A stretch of DNA of 64,000 nt from Diphasiastrum complanatum (GCA_029204225.1 CM055111.1:44185815-44249814), one strand, 5' to 3'. Numbered from the stretch's first letter, positions 53,202 through 60,540 are shown. The notes: generated by a model from the letters alone, not told the origin. Numbers and translations: made by a program.

Positions 53202-54753
53202 TGTGCGTGTGTATACATGTGTGATTTATGTGGTCGATGGTGTGTGCATGTGTGTATGAGTGTGCATGTGCATTTCTCTGTGTATAATAAACTGCTTGGA
53301 GCCCGATTTGTTGATGCGGGCTCGTCTCGACGTGCAACATTGGATGGAACAGACGACATGCATGACGGAGCCCGTTGCAATACTGGACCACTTCTTGAAA
53401 ATGTCAAAAAGTAAACGACCGACTTTATCAGCACACCAAGCAGGTTGTTGCAAGTATGGATAAAGTTAGATACCAGTGATGAAAAAAGGGATTGAAGTCT
53501 CTCGGAGACACTAATCTCAATGATTCAAGATGCCCAGTTCTTGGTGAGCCCTAAAATAGTGTGCAATTGAAAAATGAACACCATTCATTCGACCTTCCAT
53601 CATATGAGTGCATTTTATAGCTCTCAAAGATGACAATACTTGAGGTGATGTAACAGTTCGACCAAGGTTACCAAAAACACAAAACTTGTCTTTCAAATGA
53701 GAAACGGGGTTGGATCAAAACCAAAAGATCGCATGTGTTAGGATTTCAGAGGTAGATTGTCACATCCATTCCTGGCAAGGTATTATAGGAGCAAGAGAAA
53801 AGGATGGGACATTGATCAAGCAAACTTGTACATCAAGAGAATAAAAAACTACAGAGTTGGGAAGAAGAAAAAGGAAGAACCCTAGAGGTAAGAACAAAGG
53901 AAAACTTCGTGTCAAATTTTCATTTCAATTTGAATAAATAAAAAAATGTCTAGTTTTAGATATTCAACTTCTGCTATTTCCCACAGTCGTTGCAAGGATG
54001 AGATTAGCAAATATGTTCTTCAATAGAGCATGGATGCTAGACGGAGAAAAGAACTTTGGGTAAAACTTTCTATTCATGATCTATTGGTACAATTTTGGTA
54101 ATTCAAAATAAATACGAAAGCCATATAATAAATCTTAGTGCGGTTCTGCTCATTGATGATGTTTTTTTAGGTGGATTGACAGGAGAAGGGGAGAACATAT
54201 GGGGTGAGCGGAGTGCGCGTGTGCTCCCTAATGGTTAAAAGCAAGTTGTTTGGGCAAAAGGCCGATGGTTTTAAGTGCTCGGGGGAGATGGGTGGGTGGG
54301 TTTTGCCATGTGACAAAAAAGGGCGAGGGATTGTTAAAAAAAGATATGCTCCTGCCCTTAAAAGCCTTAGTTTTTTTTTTTTTGGGGGGGGGGGGAGAAT
54401 TCCTTTCTTGATGGGGACTTTTTTTTGTCTCCTTTTAAGAAAAAGAAAACTTATATTATGAGGAGCCAAAAAGCCCCTTCACTTTTTTTTGTTTTATGGA
54501 GCGTGGGGGTTCACATTTTTAAGTGGATTTACATTCATATTTTTTTATGAGAGATTTACATTTAAGAAAAAGTGTGTGTGTGTGTGTGTGCGTGCGTGGG
54601 GGGGGGGAGTAAATATTGATATATTTACTTTTAATGGAATGGAGGCACCCCCTTGTTTATATATTTACACACACACACATTTTAACCTTCTTCATTTTTT
54701 TTAGGGGCATGGAGGGACCTCCCTCCCTCTATGAGTGGTTGTTGGTCGGCCTG

Positions 54754-54790
<37 letters not shown>

Positions 54791-57700
54791 GGGGCCCGTG
54801 GGAAAGAGAGAAGGAGGAAAAAAGACTCTAGACTCTATACTTCATACAATATATCTCATCCACAAAAGGTCTTTTATATGGAGATGTGTGTGCGCACGCG
54901 CACGTGCACGTGCGCGCACACACACACAACGAACGCGTGCACACACACACATAGGCATGCGCACGCGTACACACACACACACACAAGTCCTCATGAGAGA
55001 GGTTTGGTTCCTCATCAGCGTTGGAAACAAAAGGTTGCTCGTCTATCAGGTTCTATTGCTTCGACTTCAAAATTGACCTGATTGTCTGGTGGCTTTCAGA
55101 TTTCTGTCTCAACTGCTATTGAAGAGTATGATGAGATATTAAATAGTTATCAGAGAGAATGCTGATTTGCGCTATATATGCTCCTGTGCTATCTACAGAG
55201 GACATTGATGAAGCTTTTTTTTTCTAATTACTCCTAAGGTATCTGATAACATACATGGAGACTTGGTTTATTTCAGATCAAAACAAAAGGACGTGAAGCT
55301 GCCCTTGCAGACATTTTGGAGGTTTTAACAGCAGTTTGCCAGATGCATAAGTTGCCATTAGCCCAGACATGGCTACCGTTTATGCAAATAGGTGTAGAAT
55401 CCAGCAAGAGAAGACAGACATTCAGAAGGATTGAGAGTGGTACTTACAGTAATAATGATAGAGGAGAGGTGGTTTTATCTTGTCAATGTGTGCTTACTTT
55501 GTTAACGATATCCAGATGTGGGGTTTTCGCCAAGCATGTGTGGAACATAGCCTGAAAAGAGAACATGGTATTCCTGGTAAAGCATTTATATCAAATAAAC
55601 CATATTTTTCTGCTGATGTTAGGAATTACCGCAAAACAGAGTATCCGCTTGGGCATTATGCCCAGATGCTGCTTGTGTTGCAATAAGGCTCAGGAGCATA
55701 CATTTTGGGCCTGACAACTTTGCGCTGGAGTTATTCCTGCCTCCCACTTGTGTAGATAGCGGTGAACAACAGAGTGCCCGCCGCCGATGGCGGGCGTGCA
55801 CGGGTGGGTGTGTGTGTGTGTGTAAGCCCGTCGATGACGGGCGACCGGACGTTGACTGCAGATGGTTTGCGTTTTGGATAGGAGGGCGTTTTGGGTGGTG
55901 GCCGATGCTTTTGGCGATGGCAAGAGGCTGATTGTGGATTGTTTTCTCATGCGGCTGAATTGAGAGAGAGAGAGAGAGAGAGAGCAAAAAAGCCCGTCGA
56001 TGAAGTCCATGGACCACATTGGCGAGGCGATCCAGAGATGTGACTTGGACGATGACAGGTATGGCTCCAATATTTTGAAATTTATTTGATTCAAGTTGGT
56101 TGCATTTCAAAGTTTCTTTTGTGTTGCGACACATTGACAACTGATGATTATAATTTGTGTCACAGGAAGGACATGATCATGCATATTTGGGAGAGCAGAT
56201 GGGACTACTTCCACCGACCCATCCATGTCATCCACATGTTGCACCCCCTATGGTGCTCTTCCAAACATGAGGACGACCCAGAGCTCCACGCAGGATGGTT
56301 GGAGTACACTAAGCATGTATGGCCCGCGGCCCAGGTATGCCCACCTACCTTAGTCCTCTACTCATACTTGTACTCTGAGTTACTCAATGAAAACTGTGGA
56401 CTGGCGCATGCAATGGTTGTTTTTCCAACGGGTCCGATGCTCAGGAACATAGGGTGATAGCTAGTGACTTTTGAGCAGAGCCACCGTTTGATCGAGAGCA
56501 ATGTCGGCTGAGGGAGGATCAGCTGAGGCCCGTGACGTGGTGGAGCACCACGGGGGCAACATCGACAACCCTGCAATGATTGGCCGAAAGTCCTCTCACA
56601 AGACTGTTCAGCATCTGCCTGCGAGCGGAATTGAAGCACTTGGGCCTTGTACCACACGAAAAAGAGGAACAGGTTATCGATTGAGCAGTGCAAGCTGTTG
56701 GTGTTTGTAAACACCAACGGACGGATGTTGAGACACGTGCAGAGGGTGCCGAATTGATTGAGGTGAGTCATTGTAGACTTTGATGTTCAAGCTATTTTTT
56801 GACGCATTGAACGCTTTTGTTGTACTTGAATCGCAAGATACTCACTTGTCAACATTGTTTGTTTGTGGTTGCAAGTGAACCCCGACTCCTGCTTGGTGGA
56901 CTTGTCAGATGTTGCTCCTCGGGCACCACTTATGCAGGAGGAGCTGGATGATGAGATATATAGAGAGATGTATAGGCAGATTGAGGCAGAGGCGCGTGCT
57001 TTACGGTGGCAGAGGAGAGCAGCTAGGGGGCGGGAGAGGGCTAAGGAGGGGGACGTTGAGGGCTCATAGGGGGGAGAGGAGCTTGGAGATGATTATCTGG
57101 AGGAGGATGGGTAGAGGAGCGGGATACAGAGGGAGAGGAGGAGGACGTGAGGGGGGCAGAGGCACAAGGGGATGACTTGGTCGATCTCTTGGTGGACCCA
57201 GACGCAGAGACAGAGGAGGAGCTGGCCATTCCTTCCCATAGGCATAGGGGGTGACCCAGACATTCCATGAGGGGGATTTGAGTAGACTTTATGTCGAGCA
57301 GAGCGGAGCATCGCAAGAGGCCGTTGGCCAGGCATCGTCCCACCATCCCAAGGTTTAGGACGTAGGGTCCCGATATGCAGACACGCAGACCTAGAGGGGG
57401 ACCACCCTTGGGTAGAGATAGTAGACAAAGGGGAACCGGTGGCGGGGAGATAGTCAGACGTAGGCGGGGGAAGAGGGAGCACTAGCAGCAGAGGTAGAGG
57501 CAGCAAGGGCAGAGGCAGAGGCAGCAGTAGCAAAGGCAGAGGCTTACCACGGCGCACGGTTCCCTCGAATTCATCTACAGACTCCCTTGGTTTAGGCAGC
57601 ACAAACTCGGATGATTCTGATTATAGAGAGAGAGAGAGAGAGATTGTTGAGTCACTTTCATATCTGCATCTTCATCCTTTTCCAGTAAATAGGCTTTACG

Positions 57701-59346
57701 CAATTTGTTATGTTGTACTCTGTAATCTAATCAGTATGGTTTTTTATGATTCAGTAGGGTTTTCTACAATTCAGTACGGTTGTTTGTGGTTCAATTGGAT
57801 CCGGTCCAGTTCAGTAGCATTGTCTGCAAGGAGGGTGCAGGGAGGGTGTTATGAGCACACAGTTTCTATAAGAATGCCTTGACACACACAATTCCGTACT
57901 TCTAGAACTATATGCATGCCTCACAACTGCTGGGAATCGCAACTATTCTATGATACTATTTTATTAGTTTTGGGCCCCCTTTTTAAGATAAGACTATTTG
58001 AATAAGAAAAGCCCTAAAAGTGGGAGCCTTCTCAAACGTCCCAGAGTGCTCCTAACCAAGTAAGAATAGGAGCCAAAGAACGTCATTTCCTAGATTATTG
58101 TGTTGAGCTTTTTGTACTGGAGACCTGCTTGAGCTATTGGCAGCCTTTGTCTTATATCAAGTTTTCTTAGTTGGAAAATGGTTTGTGGATGCTATTCATT
58201 GTCTTTTTACTTCATTTGATGTAAATATTTGTGATCGAGTTAATTATAGAAGGTGATCCAAATTTGGAAGAGGAAGGAAATCCTTGTGATTCACCTTCAT
58301 AGGTAGACATGTGACTTAGATTCTGGTTGTTAGTATGCATGTCCAACGAGGAAAATCCAAAAGATCCAAAAGTAACAATACCCAAGCTTCAAAGCACAAA
58401 AATCTTCATCAAGCATCCTATCAATTACCTCTTGGCTACTACTCCACGATGATTCATGGAGCTCTGCACTTCTATGCAAACTCCACAGGGCAAGTAGGGC
58501 AAGTATGCCTCACTCAAGGTATAAGAGATAGAAGTGCAAATGTCTATCTCAATAGTTACTAGCCTGTCTCTAAAAGTAGGCACTTTTCATGGCCGAAGGG
58601 CCATTGCCTATTGTTGTCATCAAAAGCAATGGCAATATTCCGAATATAGATACTGAAAAATTTAAACATGTAATAAAGCATTTAATCAGATTACTTCATA
58701 CTTTTACTTTCCACACAAATAAGAAATGCTTAAAGCATGTACTGTTGAACCACTTATTGCAGAGCATACAAGCTTAGCATAGAAAGTCTGAATTAAGACT
58801 CGTGCGCCAGTAAAGCTCAAAAATATGAAATACAAGATACAACCATGAAATAGCCGAACTAGTCCAACAAAAACAAAAAACAATGCCTTTTTTAATCTTA
58901 ATTGCTCACTCTAGAGCGCTTATAAGCGATCCCCCGGACAATCCAACGGAAAATGCCCCTCTCTTGTTGGCGGCTTCATTCGAGAGTTGGGCCACAAACT
59001 CTGCCAAATCCTTGGTTAAGGCAGCCGTGCTCTCATAAACTCTCAGGTTCTCATCCTTTTGGAGTTTGGTGGCTCCCTCCATGATCGATGATGATCCAGA
59101 AGCAGCGTTCGCTGCAGCAAGATTCCTCACTTGGTTTTGCCTGGTTGCAGAGACCCACCCTCTCTCACTTGATTGATTAGAAAGCTGCTGTGGTTTGTTG
59201 TAACAGGATGATCGTAAAAAGGGCAGACCTCGAGAGAAGTGTGATGTGGTAGAGAGGGTTTTGTGAGCAAAGGCGAGAGAGCAGTAGAAAGATCGCACGG
59301 GTAGGAGAGAATAGGAGGCAGAAGAGAAGACGCGAGAGAGATCCAT
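29832..59346 (-). CDS. PGL: 6-phosphogluconolactonase, plastid/peroxisome type (three exons, 26.4-kb first intron)
   Basis: Joined exons 59346-58910, 32482-32347 and 30296-29832 give 1038 nt and 345 residues with matching phases (ALE joined to [16 protein letters not shown] joined to [12 protein letters not shown]). The enzyme hydrolyses 6-phosphogluconolactone to 6-phosphogluconate in the oxidative pentose phosphate pathway. Visible family blocks are [72 protein letters not shown] and LIWFTDK. The first roughly 100 residues are Ser/Arg-rich and poor in acidic residues, as in a plastid transit peptide. The C-terminus is Ala-Lys-Leu, a peroxisomal PTS1, so dual targeting as known for Arabidopsis PGL3 is likely. 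I chose ATG 59346 (MDLSRVF) over the upstream in-frame ATG 59388 because the latter adds only a few residues and lies about where a TATA-like sequence falls. No frameshift or missing key residue is seen, so the gene appears functional. Confidence 0.9.
31070..31133. repeat. (CT)n microsatellite
   Basis: Perfect CT run of about 64 bp inside PGL intron 2. Confidence 0.95.
31707..32051. repeat. GGTACC palindromic repeat element, copy 1
   Basis: The left end carries repeated GGTACCGCC/GGTACCAC units (31711-31790), followed by a T-tract. The right end carries GGTACCGGTACCGCGGGACC (32032-32051). The ends are inverted with respect to each other, as in a foldback element. The core of about 200 bp is non-coding. 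Confidence 0.6.
32347..32482 (-). CDS. PGL: PGL exon 2
   Basis: A 136-bp exon with acceptor ACTTCAG/GAAACTGG (32483) and donor CCAAG/GTACTT (32346). It encodes [20 protein letters not shown] and [14 protein letters not shown], the conserved central block of the PGL/NagB fold. Phase 2 in and phase 0 out match exons 1 and 3. Confidence 0.93.
32690..33835. other. PGL intron 1 sequence without recognised elements
   Basis: Unique-looking non-coding sequence; no frame with motifs. Confidence 0.35.
33836..34308. other. GC-rich block and possible LTR/leader of the Ty3 element
   Basis: A GC-rich stretch (33836-34018) is followed by about 290 bp beginning TGTGATGTGGCAC and ending near CTCTTTCACA at 34300, just before the gag start. 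Those TGTG...CACA ends would suit an LTR, but no second copy was found on the other side and no primer-binding site was recognised, so this is tentative. Confidence 0.3.
34309..35280 (+). pseudogene. Ty3-type gag
   Basis: ATG 34309 begins [13 protein letters not shown]. After one frameshift near 34420-34540 the frame 34541-35281 carries the gag core ([32 protein letters not shown]), a Lys-rich stretch and a CCHC zinc knuckle ([14 protein letters not shown]). Gag forms the retroelement particle. The frameshift makes this copy defective. Confidence 0.75.
35395..36845 (+). pseudogene. Ty3-type protease and reverse transcriptase, broken
   Basis: A retropepsin-like piece ([10 protein letters not shown], then [15 protein letters not shown] and [10 protein letters not shown]) is followed by the [37 protein letters not shown], then a TGA at 36268-36270 where the family has Arg, then [32 protein letters not shown] and the catalytic YLDDILIYS. 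After a frameshift near 36610 the thumb region ([24 protein letters not shown]) follows. The RT catalytic Asp pair is present, but the chain is interrupted. RNase H is missing after TNVLKDQ. Confidence 0.8.
36890..37067 (+). pseudogene. Ty3 integrase zinc-finger fragment
   Basis: [19 protein letters not shown]...RNFYWP is the H2C2-region signature of a Ty3 integrase, on the same strand as the RT but with RNase H deleted between them. Confidence 0.65.
37068..37246 (-). pseudogene. Ty3 integrase core fragment in opposite orientation
   Basis: The minus strand reads VDFVVGLH, a TAG (37219-37221), then [20 protein letters not shown] and [20 protein letters not shown], the first-Asp part of a Ty3 integrase core. 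It directly adjoins the plus-strand zinc-finger fragment, so the element was inverted or a second copy inserted at this point. The amber stands where Gln would fit. Confidence 0.7.
37386..37800 (+). pseudogene. Gag-like ORF with one frameshift
   Basis: From an ATG near 37404 the frame reads [20 protein letters not shown], a strongly basic helix rich in Arg, Glu and Gln. It shifts frame near 37540 at a C-rich run and continues [18 protein letters not shown]. The preceding repeats GTGAGAGAGCCAGTGA (37270-37330) are a short tandem array. The family is not recognised; a gag start of another LTR element is possible. Confidence 0.3.
38013..39170 (-). pseudogene. hAT-type transposase N-terminus with BED zinc finger (element 1)
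   Basis: ATG 39170 begins [13 protein letters not shown]. After an in-frame TAG at 39087-39089 (Gln expected) comes the BED finger [12 protein letters not shown]...RLKGHLLG. A long Pro/Ser-rich linker follows, then the [20 protein letters not shown] block and an RTHMLRDRV block that precede the catalytic domain in plant hAT/DUF659 transposases. The catalytic domain and C-terminal dimerisation region are absent. BED fingers bind the transposon ends. The copy is truncated at 38013, where the sequence changes. Confidence 0.7.
39482..39549. repeat. GGTACC palindromic repeat, copy 2
   Basis: Consecutive GGTACC units (GGTACCGCGGTACC, GGTACCACGGTACC, GGTCCCGCGGTACC, ending GTACCGCAGGACC), followed by a TA-rich tract (39550-39604). 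Confidence 0.7.
39605..39843 (-). repeat. GGACGCGTCC palindromic repeat element, copy B
   Basis: Starts CTAAGGTGGCGGACC and ends GGCCAGGACGCGCATCTCT, in the opposite orientation to copy A. It shows the same organisation: GGACGCG arm, T/A homopolymer centre (39709-39773), GGACGCG arm. A TA tract adjoins on the left. Confidence 0.7.
39844..40396. other. Intron sequence without recognised elements
   Basis: Short frames only. The frame at 40284-40526 lies partly in the tandem repeat that follows. Confidence 0.35.
40398..40606. repeat. Tandem duplication, unit about 105 bp
   Basis: AGTACTATGTCTTATATGAT through TTCATTCACTACAGG occurs twice (about 40398-40500 and 40502-40602) with few differences. 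One unit can be read as [20 protein letters not shown], but no family is recognised. Confidence 0.7.
40600..41545. repeat. Satellite-like tandem repeat, about 360-bp unit, roughly 2.6 copies
   Basis: The landmark GAGAGCTGCAAAACTAGTCC begins at 40670, 41032 and, with one change, 41388, giving periods of 362 and 356 bp. A second landmark, TGGACTGTATTCCT, recurs near 40802, 41163 and 41519 with the same spacing. GC content is higher than in the surroundings. The overlapping minus-strand frames repeat with the DNA and are not genes. Confidence 0.85.
41778..41842. repeat. (CT)n microsatellite
   Basis: Perfect CT run of about 65 bp. Confidence 0.95.
42037..45970 (-). mobile_element. hAT transposase gene, degenerate, introns retained (element 2)
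   Basis: The minus strand carries the domains in order. BED finger: RPIWDEVEV...CPFC, a TGA at 45896-45898, [16 protein letters not shown]. Then, after a frameshift in a G-run, [17 protein letters not shown] Pro/Ala-rich linker comes next. The DUF659 catalytic start follows ([20 protein letters not shown]) with a first Asp, then [13 protein letters not shown] and [17 protein letters not shown]. The middle region is [17 protein letters not shown], then [19 protein letters not shown] and [19 protein letters not shown]. The hATC region is [22 protein letters not shown] and [17 protein letters not shown], with a TGA at 42815-42817. An acidic, Arg/Pro-rich tail ends at 42037. hAT transposases cut and paste DNA. 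Several short introns with GT-AG borders separate the blocks. Part of the gene is duplicated (see 43631-44876). Confidence 0.8.
43631..44876 (-). repeat. Direct duplication of two hAT exons, about 588 bp each, 659 bp apart
   Basis: 43631-44218 and 44290-44876 are nearly the same sequence, including the intron between two transposase exons. The right copy (44290-44876) keeps the longer open frames; the left copy has frameshifts (for example near 44140). Between them lie 71 bp that start GGACCCTCATGTCTAATA, the terminus of the GGACGCGTCC family, followed by TA-rich sequence. Confidence 0.85.
45969..46040. repeat. (CT)n microsatellite abutting the hAT coding start
   Basis: CT run of about 72 bp. 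On the minus strand the GA run joins directly to the codons for [11 protein letters not shown] of the hAT transposase. Confidence 0.95.
46041..46475. repeat. Simple-sequence region: (CA)n and (CT)n tracts
   Basis: Interrupted CACACA and CTCTCT runs (main CT tract about 46338-46405, second 46418-46438), with the plant telomere-like heptamer CCCTAAA or close variants around 46096-46145. Frames here are artefacts. Confidence 0.85.
46531..46673 (-). repeat. GGACGCGTCC palindromic repeat, copy C (partial)
   Basis: GTGTCCGGGGCCCGGACG and GGACGCGTCC units flank an A-tract, ending CGGCCCGGACCCTCATGTCT. The opposite terminus is not clear. Confidence 0.6.
46677..46908 (+). repeat. GGACGCGTCC palindromic repeat, copy D
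   Basis: Starts at GATATGAGGGTTCGGCC and ends CCATCCGCTTCCTTAG, followed directly by a (TA)n run. Same arm, homopolymer, arm structure, placed head to head with copy C. Confidence 0.7.
46936..47020. repeat. GGTACC-type palindromic repeat, copy 3 (diverged)
   Basis: CTGGTACCACTTTTCCAGG, GGTGGCACC, GGCGGTGCCACC and GGTACCGGCGGTACC units lie between TA tracts. Confidence 0.5.
47029..47316 (-). repeat. GGACGCGTCC palindromic repeats, copies E and F (partial)
   Basis: Copy E (47029-47211) has diverged GGACGCGTC arms around A/T tracts and ends CATTATGTCTGATA. Copy F (about 47235-47316) keeps one arm and ends GGCCCGGACCCTCATCCC. TA runs separate them. Confidence 0.6.
47348..47565 (-). repeat. GGACGCGTCC palindromic repeat, copy G
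   Basis: Starts CTAAGGAAGCAGATGG after a (TA)n run and ends CCGGACCCTCATGTCT before another (TA)n run (47568-47611). This is the clearest full-length copy, 218 bp. Confidence 0.75.
47626..47704. repeat. Short GATGG/CGTTGA-type tandem repeats at the Copia insertion site
   Basis: Imperfect units of CGTTGATGGGTGGCCGATGGT. The array continues after the Copia element at 53043, showing that Copia inserted into it. A related block occurs at about 55770-55860. Confidence 0.6.
47700..47704 (+). other. Target-site duplication CGTTG, left copy
   Basis: CGTTG at 47700-47704 is matched by CGTTG at 53043-53047 directly after the 3' LTR, the 5-bp duplication expected of Copia integrase. Confidence 0.85.
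47705..48104 (+). repeat. 5' LTR of the Copia element (400 bp)
   Basis: Begins TGTTGAAGAGTAATGCC, ends GTAAATCTTCA. It contains a short CT tract that could act as core promoter or leader. The primer-binding site starts at the next base. Confidence 0.93.
48105..48116 (+). other. Primer-binding site, initiator Met-tRNA type
   Basis: TGGTATCAGAGC directly after the 5' LTR is the standard plant Copia primer-binding site, complementary to the 3' end of tRNA-iMet. Confidence 0.92.
48574..49542 (+). CDS. Copia gag
   Basis: ATG 48574 starts [20 protein letters not shown]. It carries the UBN2-type gag region ([53 protein letters not shown]), a Lys-rich stretch, and the CCHC knuckle [14 protein letters not shown] near residue 255. 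Gag packages the element RNA. The frame ends about 25 codons after pol homology begins in another frame, so gag and pol overlap by 85 nt. In most Copia elements they share one frame; either a single-base deletion or programmed -1 shifting could explain it. Confidence 0.88.
   Translation: MASLGESLLGESSKLDGTNYRVWKFKIANILMDKNCWEVMTGTEPVPTSDPELKDYMNRRHKAHRIINLSVKDNIIPHICNARDAADAWTILKSMFETVDSAKLVYLQNRLHTLKMEAGATIGDHITKVKDLLDQLASVGEKVSDRSIVPIVLNSLSFNYQDYVMSLSAREKLPTFGELCGLLLQEEMRRKNLSEREDNPELAFASKKKQNFQKKGKGKKKNSKQSLEQQVSKLQVGEELSTNSSSTPKRKGNCNYCGKYGHFAFECRKKQSDQKKGKNQQSHFVDKVKRRSNLVCLSYSPQPYHLNPHLVDGTLILEPQST
49458..52652 (+). CDS. Copia pol polyprotein with two late stops
   Basis: The frame holds protease ([12 protein letters not shown]), GAG-pre-integrase ([14 protein letters not shown]), integrase core ([39 protein letters not shown]), the integrase C-terminal [14 protein letters not shown] and [11 protein letters not shown] ([36 protein letters not shown], catalytic [10 protein letters not shown]) and RNase H ([43 protein letters not shown]). 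It is open to the TAG at 52545-52547. The same frame then continues [20 protein letters not shown] (52599-52601), [11 protein letters not shown] to a TGA at 52650-52652. The family has Gln and Arg at those two stops. SSTEAKYRA has Lys where SSTEAEYRA is usual, a likely loss of a catalytic-region Glu by G-to-A change. Confidence 0.9.
52638..52646 (+). other. Polypurine tract
   Basis: AAGGGAGGG directly before the 3' LTR, the primer for plus-strand synthesis. Confidence 0.85.
52647..53042 (+). repeat. 3' LTR of the Copia element (396 bp)
   Basis: Matches the 5' LTR except for a few transitions (for example TGATTAGATG to TAATTAAATG, GTAGATT to GTAAATT) and a small substitution/indel near 52830. 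Followed by target duplication CGTTG. Confidence 0.93.
53158..53198. repeat. (GT)n microsatellite
   Basis: GT run of about 40 bp within a longer GT-rich region, 53060-53280. Confidence 0.9.
53464..54754. other. Intron sequence with homopolymer tracts, no supported gene
   Basis: T-tracts, G-tracts (54383-54395, 54598-54608) and a (GT)n run near 54570-54590. Frames are short and without motifs. Confidence 0.4.
54755..55005. repeat. (GA)n and (CA)n/(CG)n microsatellites
   Basis: GA run 54755-54788, then alternating purine-pyrimidine tracts (GCGCACGCGCACGTGCAC and CACACACA) around 54885-54985. Confidence 0.9.
55277..55745 (+). pseudogene. Fragment of a NIN-like protein (NLP, RWP-RK family) gene, GAF-like region
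   Basis: After a splice acceptor-like TTTCAG the frame reads [20 protein letters not shown] then [11 protein letters not shown], the hallmark of the N-terminal GAF-like nitrate-response region of plant NIN-like proteins. A frameshift near 55480 leads to [35 protein letters not shown] and [13 protein letters not shown]. After another shift comes [20 protein letters not shown], all in the family's order. The middle (about 55385-55475) has diverged. The retained acceptor shows a DNA-level copy rather than a retrocopy. No start, RWP-RK or PB1 domain is present. It lies just upstream of a hAT fragment on the same strand, so transposon capture is possible. NLPs are nitrate-sensing transcription factors; this piece is not functional. 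Confidence 0.75.
55985..57600 (+). mobile_element. hAT transposase fragment, C-terminal part (element 3)
   Basis: Plus-strand exons read [18 protein letters not shown] (to a donor at about 56060), then after an intron with acceptor CACAG near 56165 the block [20 protein letters not shown] and [14 protein letters not shown]. At 56875 onward comes a tail [17 protein letters not shown] followed by an acidic/Arg-rich stretch. The intron position matches that in hAT element 2, and the tail resembles that element's [16 protein letters not shown], so the two are related. The BED finger, catalytic start and most of hATC are missing. Confidence 0.65.
57601..58909. other. Right end of PGL intron 1, no gene
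   Basis: A short (GA)n run (57625-57642), GGTT.AGT-type short repeats near 57730-57830 and otherwise unique sequence. The 5' splice site GTGAGC is at 58909-58904. Confidence 0.4.
58910..59346 (-). CDS. PGL: PGL exon 1 (transit peptide and N-terminal catalytic region)
   Basis: 437 nt from ATG 59346 to the donor GA/GTGAGC. It encodes [20 protein letters not shown], a Ser/Arg/Leu-rich targeting region of about 85-100 residues, then [20 protein letters not shown] and [17 protein letters not shown], the usual PGL N-terminus. It ends in phase 2, matching exon 2. Confidence 0.92.
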
Positions 59347-59720
59347 GGGAGAAGAAAGAAGAGAGAGAAAGAGAAGGGACCCGGGCATACATATAGAACG
59401 ATGAATGCAGGAAAGAGCCGGTCAAAAGGTCCTTTGGCCATTTCAGCCCACTCCCCATCCAAAGTTTAGAGCCTTCCTCGGAAACCAAGAACCATTGGGG
59501 GTAGTCCACTCCCATCCAAAGTTTCTTTGGTCTCAAAGTTAAAGCCTCCCTTGGAAACCAAGGAGCATTTAAGCCACACCCCTATTAGTTTTGTTGGGCT
59601 TGCCTTGCAAAGGCATTACTATGTATTGATGTTGGTTAATGGAGTTTGGAAGAAAGTCAAAGTTAAAGGACAAACCATGATGGTGGCCTCAACTTTTTAA
59701 GTTTAGACCTTAGTTAAAGG
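59347..59720 (-). promoter_or_regulatory. PGL: PGL promoter region
   Basis: On the minus strand a CT-rich leader precedes the ATG, and a TATA-like CTATATGTAT lies at about 59390-59400. Further upstream an imperfect duplication (ACTCCCATCCAAAGTTT and variants with TTGGAAACCAAG) spans about 59450-59570. No experimentally known element is claimed. Confidence 0.35.
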
Positions 59721-60536
59721 CCCAAGTAACTCACATGTAAGTGACCATGCATGCATGGAAAATAGCAAACTACATTTGGCGAATGGCCAAAAAGTGACTT
59801 GCATGCACATTTTGCTTTTGCCAAGTGAGGTTCCCATAATTTGCTTCCTATATAATGGAGCCTCACTACAGTCTTTTGTGGCCATGCAAGAATGCAGGTC
59901 TGCAAAGTTGGATCATTTCACCAAGCATGAAGATGGGAAAATCAGCATGCATATGTTGTGAGATCAGTCTCGCTAAACGTTGCATGAGGCCGTAACAGAG
60001 TAAAAATTGTGATCCGACTATAAACTCATGCAAGAAGAGCAAAAAGCAACATTGTTGATTCTTTTCAGGAAGGCGATTTTAGGAACTAAATATGTAGCGA
60101 TCAGGGCGAGTGAGCATCTGATTTTTCAACAATTGGTTTCCAGCCATCGATCAGCTTTAAGATGAGATTAGAGATAAAGTTTCACCGCTACTCCAGGCAT
60201 CAAAATAGCTAGTTATCCGCTCATTTTCATAGTGCATGCTAATTGCTGAAATTCAGCAAGGATAGGGTGCTATTAGGAGGTAGTTGGGAGCATACTTTTT
60301 TAGAGGTACTGGGGGCGCAAATCCTTGTAGAAACTAGCGCTGAGGTTCAAGGATATTAGGCGCCCTTGATCAATTTGAACTCAAAACTTCTTCCGACCAC
60401 TAGCAAGAGCAACTAACATACCTTAGCGGTAGTTTTAGGCAATTTGTAGGCAAGAATCTAGCATCATTGTAGTGGCCTTAGTTTCAGCACATTAGAACCA
60501 CCTAGAAAATCAACAAATCTAAAGCAAAAATATTGC

Positions 60537-60540
<4 letters not shown>
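59721..60540. other. Upstream of PGL, no gene seen
   Basis: Only short motif-free frames on both strands. Confidence 0.4.

Larger units (their letters stand above)
32483..58909 (-). other. PGL: PGL intron 1, about 26.4 kb, filled with nested transposons
   Basis: The donor GA/GTGAGC (58909) and acceptor ACTTCAG (32483) are canonical and the phases match. The intron contains the Ty3, hAT, Copia, satellite, palindromic-repeat, microsatellite and NIN-like fragments listed separately. No missing PGL exon is required, since exons 1 and 2 join at a position that is continuous in the family. Confidence 0.85.
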
